A DNA stretch of 64,000 bases. It comes from Campylobacter armoricus (lineage in GTDB: Bacteria > Campylobacterota > Campylobacteria > Campylobacterales > Campylobacteraceae). Under the pieces are notes generated by a model. The model searched no databases. It was given only the letters and a program-made list of their open reading frames with translations, and was not told where the DNA came from. Positions 55,434-64,000 of the stretch are shown one piece after another (position 1 is the stretch's first letter; each line of letters starts with the position of its first letter). The DNA lies in contig NZ_CP053825.1 in assembly GCF_013372105.1 (NCBI RefSeq), positions 930,001 to 994,000 on the forward strand, written 5' to 3'. The position numbers and the translations under genes are program-made.

Positions 55434-56690
55434 ATGAAAATTTTATATTTGCTTTTCTTACCCTTGTTTTTACTAGCTAATGATTTAAAAGAATTTATAG
55501 ATTTAAGCTTAAACAATGAAAGTTATTTACAAAAGCAACTTCAATTTTCCAAAAGTATCTTAGAGCAAGAAAGTATTCAAAATGCTTATTTGCCAAGTTT
55601 GCATTTGGGAGTTTCTTATTTAGGCTCAAATAAAGATCGTTTCATCATAGAACCTCAAGAAAGCCTAATGAGCACACTTTCACTGAAATTTTTACTTTTT
55701 GATGGAGGTAATAGAGAAGCAAAAATCGCAAGTATGCAAAGCTTAAGACAACTTGCTCATCTTGAAAAAGAAAATATGGCAAATTATATAGCACTTAATG
55801 CTAGTGTTTTATATTTTAATTATCTTAGTTTAGAAAGTATTATAAAAAGCTATAAACAAAAAGAAACCACTTTGCAAAATCAACTCAAACGCTTGGAAAA
55901 TTTTTATCAAGCTGGACTTGCTAGCCAAAGTGAGCTTGAAAGTATTAGAGCAAAATATGAGTTAAGTTCTTATGAATTAGCTCAAAATGAATTAAAATTA
56001 CATGAATTAAAAAATGAAATTTATAACCTTAGTAAAACACATTTTATACCTTCTTTTCAAAATATTTTACAAGAGCCAAGCGTAGAAAAAAATAAAAGCT
56101 ATGAAATAGCTCTTATGCAAGAAAAATTAAATTTAGAAAATTTAAAAATAGATTCTGCTAAAGCTGAGTTGTTTCCAAAAATATTTCTACAAAATAGTTT
56201 TAGCTTTTATGATATGAATTATAATCCTAAATTACCTTATGAGTTAAAAACAACAAGTGAAGATTTTTTAAAAGAACATGGACAAAGCAATCGTTTTTTT
56301 ATAGCTTTTGAATGGAAAATTTTTGATTTTGGTGCTAATCAAAAAGCTCTAGAAGCTCAAAAATACACAAGCAAAATTACTCAATTAGAACTTGAAAAAA
56401 CCAAAAGAAAAGTGGATATAGAACTAGATAATCTTTTGCAAGAAATTAAAATTTCTAAAATCAAAATAAAAGCATTAAAAGCTAGTTTTAATGCAGCTAA
56501 TTTAGCTTTTGAAGCCATAGAGAAAAAATACAACGCAGGACTTTGCTCATATGTAGAATACTTAAATGCATTAGAATTAAAATATAAAAGTCAAAGTCAG
56601 CTTGAACTGGCTAAAAACGAATATGAAATCACAAAAGTAAGATATTATTTTACAGCTGGGGTTGATATAAAAACAAAGGTTTTAGAATGA
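55434..56690 (+). CDS. cmeD: Outer membrane efflux protein, TolC family (CmeD)
   Basis: This 418-aa outer-membrane channel subunit of a tripartite RND pump has a signal peptide (MKILYLLFLPLFLLANDLKE) and two internally related halves of long helices and strands, typical of TolC proteins: ANYIALNASVLYFNYLSLES and LENFYQAGLASQSELESIRAKYE in the first, and KYNAGLCSYVEYLNALELKYKSQ in the second. Size and the following gene order match C. jejuni CmeDEF as I recall. It overlaps cmeE by 4 bases (ATGA). Confidence 0.88.
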   Translation: MKILYLLFLPLFLLANDLKEFIDLSLNNESYLQKQLQFSKSILEQESIQNAYLPSLHLGVSYLGSNKDRFIIEPQESLMSTLSLKFLLFDGGNREAKIASMQSLRQLAHLEKENMANYIALNASVLYFNYLSLESIIKSYKQKETTLQNQLKRLENFYQAGLASQSELESIRAKYELSSYELAQNELKLHELKNEIYNLSKTHFIPSFQNILQEPSVEKNKSYEIALMQEKLNLENLKIDSAKAELFPKIFLQNSFSFYDMNYNPKLPYELKTTSEDFLKEHGQSNRFFIAFEWKIFDFGANQKALEAQKYTSKITQLELEKTKRKVDIELDNLLQEIKISKIKIKALKASFNAANLAFEAIEKKYNAGLCSYVEYLNALELKYKSQSQLELAKNEYEITKVRYYFTAGVDIKTKVLE

Positions 56691-57427
56691 AATTTGTATT
56701 TTTAATTTTACTTTCCTTATTTGCTTTAAAAGCTGAAGAAATTTATGCTAGTTTTGATGTACTTGCACAAAATCAATCTAAATTATCCCTGCAAAATGCT
56801 GGTATAGTTAAAATTATTTATGCTAATACTAATGACAAAGTAAAAAAAGATCAAATTTTACTTAAACTCGATGATACAAGCGAGCAAATAGCTTTAAAAT
56901 TAGCACAAAATGAATACAAACTTGCCACTCTTACACTAGAACATACTAAAAGCTCTTTGGAAAAATTTAAAAAGGTTCAAGAAGTAATAGACAAACAAAG
57001 CTACGAAAATGTTTTATTTGAATTTCAAAAAGCACAAACTTTGCAACAAAAAGCTTTTTTAAACATACAATACTATAAAGACTTGATAGATAAAAAAACC
57101 TTAAAAGCGCCTTATGATGGGATTATTTCTAATAAATACATTGATATAGGAGATGGTGCGAGAGGGATTTCTCATGTTTTATTTGATTTTTTTTCTTACC
57201 CAAAAGTAAAATTGCTTTTAAGTTTTGATGAAAAATTTAAAGATAAAGTAAAAATCAATGATATTTTTATTTATAAAATAGATTCAAATGAAAAAGAATA
57301 TCAAGGTAAAATTACTCTTATTTATCCAAGTATAGATATAAAAACGCGAAAAGTTTATGCAGAGGTTGAAGCTTTAAACTTTACTCCAGGTTCTTTTGGA
57401 GAAGGAAAAATCATCACTAAGGATTAA
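56687..57427 (+). CDS. cmeE: RND efflux periplasmic adaptor (CmeE)
   Basis: This 246-aa membrane-fusion protein has a signal peptide (MKFVFLILLSLFALKAEE) and is shorter than most adaptors, lacking a distal membrane-proximal domain. It has a lipoyl half-motif (LSLQNAGIVKIIYANTNDKVKKDQ), a helical hairpin, the second lipoyl half (TLKAPYDGIISNKYIDIGDGARG) and a beta-barrel region. The short length fits CmeE of C. jejuni as I recall (246 aa). It links CmeF and CmeD. It is coupled to cmeD by ATGA and precedes cmeF by 2 bases. Confidence 0.88.
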   Translation: MKFVFLILLSLFALKAEEIYASFDVLAQNQSKLSLQNAGIVKIIYANTNDKVKKDQILLKLDDTSEQIALKLAQNEYKLATLTLEHTKSSLEKFKKVQEVIDKQSYENVLFEFQKAQTLQQKAFLNIQYYKDLIDKKTLKAPYDGIISNKYIDIGDGARGISHVLFDFFSYPKVKLLLSFDEKFKDKVKINDIFIYKIDSNEKEYQGKITLIYPSIDIKTRKVYAEVEALNFTPGSFGEGKIITKD

Positions 57428-57429
57428 TC

Positions 57430-60400
57430 TTGTATCGTTTTGCTATAAATAATCCTATTGCTGTTTTAATGTTTTTTATCGCTTTAGTAATTTTTGGTAC
57501 TTTTTCTATTTTTAGTATGCCTATTAATCTTTATCCAAAAGTAGATATTCCTTTGATTAAAATCACTACTACCACAAATGGAGATTTAAAATTCATAGAA
57601 TCAAAAATAACCAAAGAAATAGAAAATGCAATTTCAGATGTACAAGGGATAAAAAATATCAATTCTACAAGTTATAATAATTTTTCCATTTCGGTTGTTG
57701 AATTTGAACTAGGTAAAAATTTAGAAGTAGCTGCAAACGACATTAGAGATAAACTTAACACCATCACTCTTCCAGCAAAACCGACCTTAGAAAAAATATC
57801 CCCTGATGCAGGATCTGTTGTATCGTTATTTTTAAGTTCTAGTGATAATTTAAAACTTATGCGAAAAATTGACAATGATATAAAGCCCTTTTTGCAAAGA
57901 ATTGCAGGTGTTGGAACGATCAATGATATAGCCTTTTTAAAACCACAAGTTCAAATCAAACTCTTGCCTAATGCTTTACAAAAATACCAAATTAATGCAC
58001 TTGATGTAGCCAAAATCATTCAAAGTCATAATTTTAAACAATACTTAGGTGAATTTGAAAATTCTAAAGATAATTTAGCTATAAAAGGATATTTTGAAGC
58101 ACAAAACTTAGAAGAGTTAAAAAACATACGCATTTTTAGTGGAGTATTTTTAAAAGACATAGCAAATATTAGTTATGGCTTAGAAGATCAAAAACAATTT
58201 GCAATGCTTGATACAAAAGATGGTGTGTTACTTGAGCTTAATAAAATTTCTGGTTATAACTCTTTAAAAGTTATAGAAAATATCAAAAATTCTTTAAAAA
58301 CACTGCAAACAATAGCAGGTGATGATATAGAAATCAAAATAGTATATGATAAAAGTCAAAATATTTTAAAACATATAAATCAAGTCATTTTTGATATGAT
58401 TTTTGGTGTAGTTTTAACGCTTTTAATAGTATATGTATTTTTAAGAAATATCAGTGCGACTATTTTAGCTTTTATTGTTTTGCCAACTTCAATTATTTCT
58501 AGTTTTTTCTTAATCAATCTTTTAGGTTATGATATTAATCGCTTAACTATCATAGCCTTAACTTTAAGTATAGGAATTTTTATAGATGATGCTATAGTTA
58601 TAATTGAAAGCATAGCTAAAAAGGCAAAAAATCTTCCTCCTTTACAAGCTTCTTTTGAAGGTATTAAAGAAATTGGCTTTAGTGTTTTAAGCATCAGTGC
58701 TGTTTTATTGTGTGTGTTTATACCTATTGCTTATATGAATTCAATTCCTGGTTTATTTTTTAATGTATTAGCCACTAGCGTTGCTTCTGGGGTGATTATA
58801 AGCTATCTTGTAAGTGTGTTTTTAATCCCTACTTTGAGTGCTAGATTTTTAAACACTAATGAAAGTGTATTTTATAAAAAAAGTGAATTTTTATTTATAA
58901 AACTTGATCTTTTTTATGAAAATTTACTTTATAAAGTTTTGGCTAATAAAATTAAATTCATCATATCAACTATTATTATAATTATTTTATGCTTTTCCCT
59001 AGCTCCAAAAATAGGTTTGGATTTTCTACCTATAGAAGAAGATAGTGAAATACAAATTTTATTAGAAAGCAAAGAAGATTTATCTTTAGAAGCTATGAAA
59101 ATAAAAAGTTTAGAAGTATATGAAAGTATAAAGCAAGATTCAAGTGTTGCCTATGCATATTTACTCATAGGATATAACGACGCAAAAGAAATCAAAAAAG
59201 CAAAAATTTATGTAAAATTAAAACCCTTAAATGAAAGAGAATTTAGACAACCCAAACTTATAAGTATTTTTCAAGAAAAATTAAACCCATATAAAGATTT
59301 AAAAATAAAAGTTTTAGAACTCCCTAAAATAGAAGGTGCAGGTATAGAAGATCCTGTGCAAATTCAAATTCTAGGTGATGATTTAAAGCTGATAAAACAA
59401 GCCATTGATAGAGCAAAAGAAGTATTTTCAAAACATGAAGGTTTTGTTGCCATAGATGATAATGAAGGAGATTTAAAAGAAGAAATAGCCATCACTATCA
59501 ATAAAGAAAAAGCAGCAAAACTTGGTATCAATCCTCAAGAACTTGCCTATGTTTTAGCTTATTCTTTTGGAAATTTAAGCGTTGGAAATATGGACTATAA
59601 AAATTTTAAAGATGAAATTATCCTTAGTTTTGATAAATCTTTTAAGCAAAATCCAACAAGTCTTGAGCTAATAGAACTTAAAAATCAATACAATGAAAAC
59701 ATAAAGCTTTCTAGTATTGCAAATTTTTCATACAAAAAAGATCTTTCCTTAATCAACAGACATAACAAAACCACAAGTATAAAACTAACTTCAAGCATAG
59801 AAAACATTTCTTTAGGCGAAGTAAGAAAAATTTTTGAGTCCAACTTAGCTTATATTTTAGGAAATAACAATCTATCTTTTGCTTATTCTGGATTTTTAGA
59901 CTTTTTAGATGATACTATTAGTGGGTTTTTATTTTCTATATCTTTAGGAATGGTTTTAATTTATCTAATTCTTGCTTCTTTATACTCAAGCTTAATACTT
60001 CCTTTAATCATTATGATAAGTATGCCTTTAGCTTTTGGTGGAGCATGTTTTGGAATTTTTATCACAGGAAATCATTTTTCTTTATTTGTGCTTGTGGCTA
60101 TCATTTTGCTTTTTGGTATGGTAGGTAAAAATGCTATATTATTAGTAGATGTAGCTAATAAAAAATGCGATGAAGGCATGGATATAGAAAAAGCACTAAT
60201 TTATGCAGGAAAAAGTCGTTTAAGAGCCATTTTAATGACAACCTTTGCGATGATTTTTTCCATGCTTCCACTAGCACTTTCAAAAGGTTCTGGCTTTGAG
60301 GGAAATTCTCCTATGGCCATTGCTATTATATTTGGTCTTATTAGCTCAACCTTACTTACACTTTTAGTAGTGCCAGCTTTATTTAAATTTGCTTATAATT

Positions 60401-60444
60401 TAGATATAAAAATTAAAAAAATCTACCAAAGACAAAAAATTTAA
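57430..60444 (+). CDS. cmeF: RND family inner-membrane efflux transporter (CmeF)
   Basis: This 1004-aa proton-driven multidrug transporter has twelve membrane segments and two large periplasmic loops. It begins YRFAINNPIAVLMFFIALVIFG and has the family motifs FVVLPTSIISS-type loop (AFIVLPTSIISSFFLINLLGYDINRL), LTLSIGIFIDDAIVIIESIAK with the proton-relay Asp pair in TM4, and the Lys in FGMVGKNAILLVDVANK in TM10. The start is TTG. Substrates in C. jejuni are reported to be antimicrobials and detergents, and membrane-lipid roles are possible. It is the last gene of the operon. Confidence 0.93.
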   Translation: MYRFAINNPIAVLMFFIALVIFGTFSIFSMPINLYPKVDIPLIKITTTTNGDLKFIESKITKEIENAISDVQGIKNINSTSYNNFSISVVEFELGKNLEVAANDIRDKLNTITLPAKPTLEKISPDAGSVVSLFLSSSDNLKLMRKIDNDIKPFLQRIAGVGTINDIAFLKPQVQIKLLPNALQKYQINALDVAKIIQSHNFKQYLGEFENSKDNLAIKGYFEAQNLEELKNIRIFSGVFLKDIANISYGLEDQKQFAMLDTKDGVLLELNKISGYNSLKVIENIKNSLKTLQTIAGDDIEIKIVYDKSQNILKHINQVIFDMIFGVVLTLLIVYVFLRNISATILAFIVLPTSIISSFFLINLLGYDINRLTIIALTLSIGIFIDDAIVIIESIAKKAKNLPPLQASFEGIKEIGFSVLSISAVLLCVFIPIAYMNSIPGLFFNVLATSVASGVIISYLVSVFLIPTLSARFLNTNESVFYKKSEFLFIKLDLFYENLLYKVLANKIKFIISTIIIIILCFSLAPKIGLDFLPIEEDSEIQILLESKEDLSLEAMKIKSLEVYESIKQDSSVAYAYLLIGYNDAKEIKKAKIYVKLKPLNEREFRQPKLISIFQEKLNPYKDLKIKVLELPKIEGAGIEDPVQIQILGDDLKLIKQAIDRAKEVFSKHEGFVAIDDNEGDLKEEIAITINKEKAAKLGINPQELAYVLAYSFGNLSVGNMDYKNFKDEIILSFDKSFKQNPTSLELIELKNQYNENIKLSSIANFSYKKDLSLINRHNKTTSIKLTSSIENISLGEVRKIFESNLAYILGNNNLSFAYSGFLDFLDDTISGFLFSISLGMVLIYLILASLYSSLILPLIIMISMPLAFGGACFGIFITGNHFSLFVLVAIILLFGMVGKNAILLVDVANKKCDEGMDIEKALIYAGKSRLRAILMTTFAMIFSMLPLALSKGSGFEGNSPMAIAIIFGLISSTLLTLLVVPALFKFAYNLDIKIKKIYQRQKI

Positions 60445-60459
60445 ACTTTTTTTTAATTC

Positions 60460-60574
60460 TCATTTACTTTAAACTTAAATTTATGGGGGGGGTATAATGC
60501 TTTTTTTAATTTAAATTTAAAGGAGTAATCAAATGAAACTTTCTTATCATACAAGTAAAGTTTTAATGGGAGTT
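60460..60574 (+). repeat. 5' direct repeat of the autotransporter pair, copy B
   Basis: This 115-base block is nearly identical to 48592-48707 and contains poly-G, -10, ribosome site and first 14 codons. It has one G fewer. Changes cluster in the short stretch between the -10 box and ribosome site. Confidence 0.9.
60485..60498 (+). promoter_or_regulatory. Poly-G (8) directly upstream of the -10 box, autotransporter B
   Basis: Eight G residues (60485-60492) abut TATAAT (60493-60498), 35 bases before the ATG, as in copy A but one G shorter. The two loci are therefore at different spacings in the sequenced cell. Confidence 0.78.
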
Positions 60575-62767
60575 GGTATTAGTGCTTTGTTAAGCAGTGC
60601 TGCCTTGACACAAGAAATCACCATTAATGGCTATGATAGCACCATGGAGCAATATTTTGAAACAAACGATGGACGAAATTTCAATTTAAAAACAGATCAT
60701 ACTAATGATAATTTAACCATAGATCTTTTTCACGCAGACTTAGCGAATGATATAGTTAATGATGAATTTAAAGATCTCTCAAGAGTAAGTATAAACATGG
60801 GTTCTAATAATCTCACTTTTAAGAATACCTCTGAAGATGCTAGTTATGTAACAAACTATACCATTAATGCCAAAAAAACAGAAGCTACAGATGTGATATT
60901 CCAAAGCTTAGATGGAAAATCTATAGTTAATGGAAATTTTAGCATAAAAGGTTCATCTAATCCTGCAGATGGTGTTTTAGATGATATAAAATCTTCAGCT
61001 ATTTTAATCGCCGATGGACATGGATTTCAAGGCTCTCTTGAAGTAAATGGAAATTTTACAGCAGATAAATCTACTCTATTTACCATAGGTGGCAATAAAA
61101 GTCAAAACCACATTCAAGTAAATGGCAAAGCAAATATCACAAATTCGACTTTTTCCATAGGGACAACAAGTTTTGGTGACTTAGCTTTAAATAATTATAT
61201 TTTCATGAGTGCAAGCGAAGGATTTAATGAAGATATAACAAGCTCAAACAAAGCTAGTGCAAACATAAGTAAAAGTTTTGAAAGCGCTACAGGTATAAAC
61301 CATAAGGATTTAGGACTTGATTCTGACATTATAAGAGCTATGGATGTAAAAGATTTTGTTGATTATGAACTTTCTACTAAAGATAATAAGCTTTTAATTA
61401 GCGGTGGTGCAAACGAAAATGTAAATAACAACAAGATGGTTTTAGAAAGCGATAAAAAATATCTAGAATTAATTAAAACTGATTTAGAAGATGCCAAAGA
61501 TGATGAAGGTGCTAATATAGAAAAAATAGATGAAGCCATAGCAAAAATTGAAGAACAAATAACACAAATTCAAGAAATGATTAACAATGCTGGAAGTGGA
61601 GAAATTTCTAATGATGATTATGTTAAAAACGATTCTAGTGTTTCAGCTTCTAATAAAGATTTTGTTTCTAAAATTTTAGATGGACTTGCACTTGGTAAAG
61701 ACTTTAACGCAATAGGTAGTATCAAATTTGACAAAGCCGGAGAGCAAATAGCAAACGATATAAAAGATTCGGCTAAATCTATCTCAAATGTAAATCAAGC
61801 CTCATCAGGCATAAACTCAACTATTAATGTTTCTAATGATGTATCTATAGGTTCTCGTGTAGCTATGTTGAATAATCCTTATGGAAACTATGCTATGAAA
61901 CTATCTAAAATAAGATTTGCTGCCAATGATTACATGGGAAATTATATAGATAATTATAAAAACAGTATTTGGGGCAATGTAATAGGCGGTGCAAATATCA
62001 TAGATGGAGATAGTGGTGCTTTATATGGAGCTACCATAGGTATGGATAGAAAAATCAACGATGATGTTATTATTGGAGCTTATTTTACTTATGCAAACGC
62101 TGAAATAAAAGATAATCTTTTAACACAAAAATCAGATAATTTCCAATTTGGTGCTTATTCTAATATCTATATAAGTCCAAAAGTTGAAGTTAATGTTAAA
62201 GCTTACACTCAATTTTCTCCTACAGATCAAGATATTATAAATAGAGGATTTAACACAACAAATAGTGCTGATTTTACTAGAAAATTCTTTGGCTTAAGTG
62301 CTAATGTGGGATATGTTTTTGATTTTAGTGATAATACTTTATTTATCAAACCTTTTGCTGGGGCAAACTACTACTATGCACACACTCCAAGCTATAGTGA
62401 AAGCAGAATTGCTGGAAAAGATATAGAAAGCGCTAGCAACAACTCCATCTCATTAGAACTAGGAACTGAACTTAGAAAATATATGAGTGAAGAATCATAT
62501 TTATTTATCACTCCAAAAATAGAACAATATATAATGAATAATGGAGATGATTTTATAGCAAGTTTAAATGGAGTAGCATTGCCTAGCGTAAAAAGCGATG
62601 ATAAGAAAAAAACTTACGCTCAAATCATTGTAGGTGGTAATGTAGATATTAACGAACAATTTAGCCTTAATGCAGGTATTGGAGCTAAACAAATATTAGC
62701 TGGCAAAACAGATGGTAAAAATGAAACTTATGTAAGTGGTCAAGTAGGTTTTAAATATAAATTCTAA
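60533..62767 (+). CDS. Autotransporter protein (type V secretion), paralogue B
   Basis: This 744-aa protein has a signal peptide almost identical to paralogue A (MKLSYHTSKVLMGVGISALL). The passenger (~30-450) is quite different in detail but similar in style: Asn/Asp-rich, ending in a coiled-coil stretch (EKIDEAIAKIEEQITQIQEM). The beta-barrel from ~470 is close to paralogue A and identical over the last parts, ending GQVGFKYKF. No protease motif is visible. It lies behind cmeF but has its own poly-G promoter. Confidence 0.88.
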   Translation: MKLSYHTSKVLMGVGISALLSSAALTQEITINGYDSTMEQYFETNDGRNFNLKTDHTNDNLTIDLFHADLANDIVNDEFKDLSRVSINMGSNNLTFKNTSEDASYVTNYTINAKKTEATDVIFQSLDGKSIVNGNFSIKGSSNPADGVLDDIKSSAILIADGHGFQGSLEVNGNFTADKSTLFTIGGNKSQNHIQVNGKANITNSTFSIGTTSFGDLALNNYIFMSASEGFNEDITSSNKASANISKSFESATGINHKDLGLDSDIIRAMDVKDFVDYELSTKDNKLLISGGANENVNNNKMVLESDKKYLELIKTDLEDAKDDEGANIEKIDEAIAKIEEQITQIQEMINNAGSGEISNDDYVKNDSSVSASNKDFVSKILDGLALGKDFNAIGSIKFDKAGEQIANDIKDSAKSISNVNQASSGINSTINVSNDVSIGSRVAMLNNPYGNYAMKLSKIRFAANDYMGNYIDNYKNSIWGNVIGGANIIDGDSGALYGATIGMDRKINDDVIIGAYFTYANAEIKDNLLTQKSDNFQFGAYSNIYISPKVEVNVKAYTQFSPTDQDIINRGFNTTNSADFTRKFFGLSANVGYVFDFSDNTLFIKPFAGANYYYAHTPSYSESRIAGKDIESASNNSISLELGTELRKYMSEESYLFITPKIEQYIMNNGDDFIASLNGVALPSVKSDDKKKTYAQIIVGGNVDINEQFSLNAGIGAKQILAGKTDGKNETYVSGQVGFKYKF

Positions 62768-62813
62768 AAATTTTGAGAAACTCCTTAAATGCTAGAGTTT
62801 TTACTCTAGCATT
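62472..62813 (+). repeat. 3' direct repeat of the autotransporter pair, copy B
   Basis: Blocks at 62472-62552, 62598-62713 and 62738-62813 match copy A exactly, including the stop codon and terminator. The intervening segments differ, mainly in loops of the barrel. Confidence 0.92.
62788..62813. terminator. Hairpin terminator after autotransporter B
   Basis: AATGCTAGAG-TTTTTA-CTCTAGCATT, identical to that after paralogue A. It ends at the stop codon of the converging ArsC-like gene, so it may serve both. Confidence 0.75.
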
Positions 62814-63143
62814 TTAAAAACTCTCATATTCTTTAGCTATAAAAACTTCATCATCTTTTACGATTAATGGGCGTTTTATCAGCGTTGGGCTCTGTAAAAT
62901 CATAGCTTTAATCTCATCTTGGTTTAGACTTTGGAGTTTTTCTTTATTTAATCCTATTTTTCTAGCACTCATACCTGCTGTATTTACAAGCTCCAAAACA
63001 CTTCTTTTGCTAAGCCAAAAATTCAAAGTTTCTTCATCTATTTTTTTAATATCCAAAAACTCAAATTCAATCTGCTTAGAATTAAAATAATCCATAGCTT
63101 TTTTAACACTATTACAATTTTTTATACCATAAAATTTTAACAT
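62814..63143 (-). CDS. ArsC/YffB-like reductase-fold protein
   Basis: This 109-aa thioredoxin-fold protein begins LKFYGIKNCNSVKKAMDYF, with a single Cys in the position used by YffB/ArsC-type proteins, and has SARKIGLNKEKLQSL and SPTLIKRPLIVKDDEVFIA. It resembles YffB-type proteins more than true arsenate reductases, and there is no arsenic operon nearby, so a role in arsenate reduction is doubtful. It overlaps the DAHP synthase gene by 7 bases. Confidence 0.87.
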   Translation of the reverse strand: MLKFYGIKNCNSVKKAMDYFNSKQIEFEFLDIKKIDEETLNFWLSKRSVLELVNTAGMSARKIGLNKEKLQSLNQDEIKAMILQSPTLIKRPLIVKDDEVFIAKEYESF

Positions 63144-64000
63144 TTTCTCGCCTTTTTAACTAAGTCTGCTATCAAAAACGCTAATTCTAAAGCTTGATCA
63201 GCGTTTAATCTTGGGTCGCATTGTGTTTCATAGCGTTTAGATAGTTCTTCTTGAGTGATATTTAAAGAGCCTCCCACGCATTCAGTTACATTTTGCCCTG
63301 TCATTTCCAAATGCACCCCACCAGGATAGACTTTTTCACTCATTGCTATTTCAAAAAATGCACGAACTTCTTGCATAATCTTGTTAAATTCTCTTGTTTT
63401 AAAATTTCCCGATTTAACCGTATTTGCATGCATAGGATCAATACTATAAAGTATATTAAAACCTTCATGTTTTAATTCTTTAAATAGTTTTGGTAAAGAA
63501 TTTGCTATCTTATCACACCCCATACGAATGATAAAATTCAATCTTCCTGCTTCATTATGCGGATTTAAAATGCCTACCAACTTTTTAATCTCATCTAAAT
63601 TATAATTAGCACTAATTTTTACACCCAAAGGATTTTTTACTCCGCTAAGAAAATGAACATGTGCTTCATCTGCATTTCTAGTGCGTTCGCCTATCCAAAG
63701 CATATGAGCTGAACAATCATAAATTTCACCACTTAAACTATCTACTCTTGTTAGTGCTTCTTCATATGGCAAAAGCAAAGCTTCATGAGAAGTATAAAAG
63801 GCTGTTTGAGAAAGATTTGGCGTATCTGTGATACCACAAGCTTGCATAAAAGCTAAAGCTTGAGTGATTTTTTCACTAAGTTCATCATATTTTTTACCAA
63901 GCTCTGCTTTTTTTAAAAAACCTAGATTCCACTTATGCACCACTCTTAAATCTGCCAAACCACCTCTAGAAAAAGCTCTTAATAAATTTAAAGTCGTAGC
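63137..64000 (-). CDS. Class II 3-deoxy-7-phosphoheptulonate (DAHP) synthase, partial (runs off right edge)
   Basis: This is the first enzyme of the shikimate pathway, condensing PEP with erythrose 4-phosphate. About 287 C-terminal residues are present, and the frame is still open at base 64000 reading ATTLNLLRAFSRGGLADLRV. Class II motifs are AHMLWIGERTRNADEAHV, NPLGVKISANY, RLNFIIRMGCDKI, YSIDPMHANTVKSGNFKTR and GGVHLEMTGQNVTECVGG. The usual Gly in DPMHGNT is Ala. A TTG at 63958 lies inside the gene and is not the start. Full length is expected to be around 440-450 aa. Confidence 0.95.
   Translation of the reverse strand, partial: ATTLNLLRAFSRGGLADLRVVHKWNLGFLKKAELGKKYDELSEKITQALAFMQACGITDTPNLSQTAFYTSHEALLLPYEEALTRVDSLSGEIYDCSAHMLWIGERTRNADEAHVHFLSGVKNPLGVKISANYNLDEIKKLVGILNPHNEAGRLNFIIRMGCDKIANSLPKLFKELKHEGFNILYSIDPMHANTVKSGNFKTREFNKIMQEVRAFFEIAMSEKVYPGGVHLEMTGQNVTECVGGSLNITQEELSKRYETQCDPRLNADQALELAFLIADLVKKARKC

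Noticed and set aside
63137-63958. Complete 273-codon gene starting at TTG
   Set aside because: The frame and class II DAHP synthase motifs continue past 63958 to the window edge, so this is an internal TTG of a truncated gene.

Overview
The window is AT-rich, densely packed chromosomal DNA from a Campylobacter, probably close to C. jejuni or the C. lari group. The evidence is the gene content and order: glmU next to coaBC, a hypothetical gene, uppS, a prepilin peptidase, an LptF/G permease and truA; fliW-proC with pseudopilin genes; an Rrf2 regulator with flhA; rpsF-ssb-rpsR; a CmeDEF-type efflux operon with subunit sizes of 418, 246 and 1004 aa; and a CetA/PAS energy-taxis cluster. Promoters are TATAAT boxes behind T-rich stretches, and coding genes often overlap by 1-20 bases. 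No tRNA, rRNA, CRISPR array, insertion sequence or prophage was found. No gene-free stretch exceeds about 300 bases.

Layout. 1-4.5 kb: end of a PiT phosphate permease, pdxA-pdxJ (vitamin B6), a Ppx/GppA phosphatase, a YqeY protein and a Dns-like secreted nuclease. 4.5-7.5 kb: a large two-partner-secretion (haemagglutinin-type) exoprotein with two intragenic poly-G tracts. 7.5-10.8 kb: hrcA-grpE-dnaK behind a near-consensus promoter and a CIRCE operator. 10.9-15.5 kb: a 43-codon ORF and a chain running Rrf2, flhA, DHH phosphoesterase and two unknown proteins. 15.7-25.3 kb: rpsO, an rRNA/tRNA cytosine methyltransferase, ruvX, dprA, a polysaccharide deacetylase-like protein, ilvC, rnr-holA, rpsF-ssb-rpsR and a MarC protein. 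25.3-31 kb: a fliW-proC-pseudopilin operon facing bamD-lon. 31-41.6 kb: cetA with two PAS sensor genes, ilvA, a CoA-binding protein, an MFS transporter behind a broken-looking MarR gene, trmA, an NhaC antiporter, an SDR and an ankyrin protein. 41.7-48.5 kb: ogt and the glmU-to-truA operon. 48.6-62.8 kb: two paralogous autotransporters flanking fliP, an AEC transporter, folate (pABA) genes and cmeDEF. The right end has an ArsC-like protein and a truncated class II DAHP synthase.

The most striking theme is phase variation of surface proteins. All four long poly-G tracts in the window serve secreted proteins. Two lie inside the haemagglutinin-type gene, and at each one any single-base change leads to a stop codon within 13 codons, so both must be in frame. 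The other two lie immediately upstream of the -10 box of the two autotransporters, where they would alter promoter spacing rather than reading frame. The two autotransporter loci share near-identical ends from promoter to terminator, which suggests duplication followed by gene conversion.

A second theme is DNA uptake: dprA, a prepilin peptidase and CtsT-like pseudopilins are present alongside a nuclease related to those reported to block transformation in C. jejuni. All functional statements are from reading the sequence; no database search was run.
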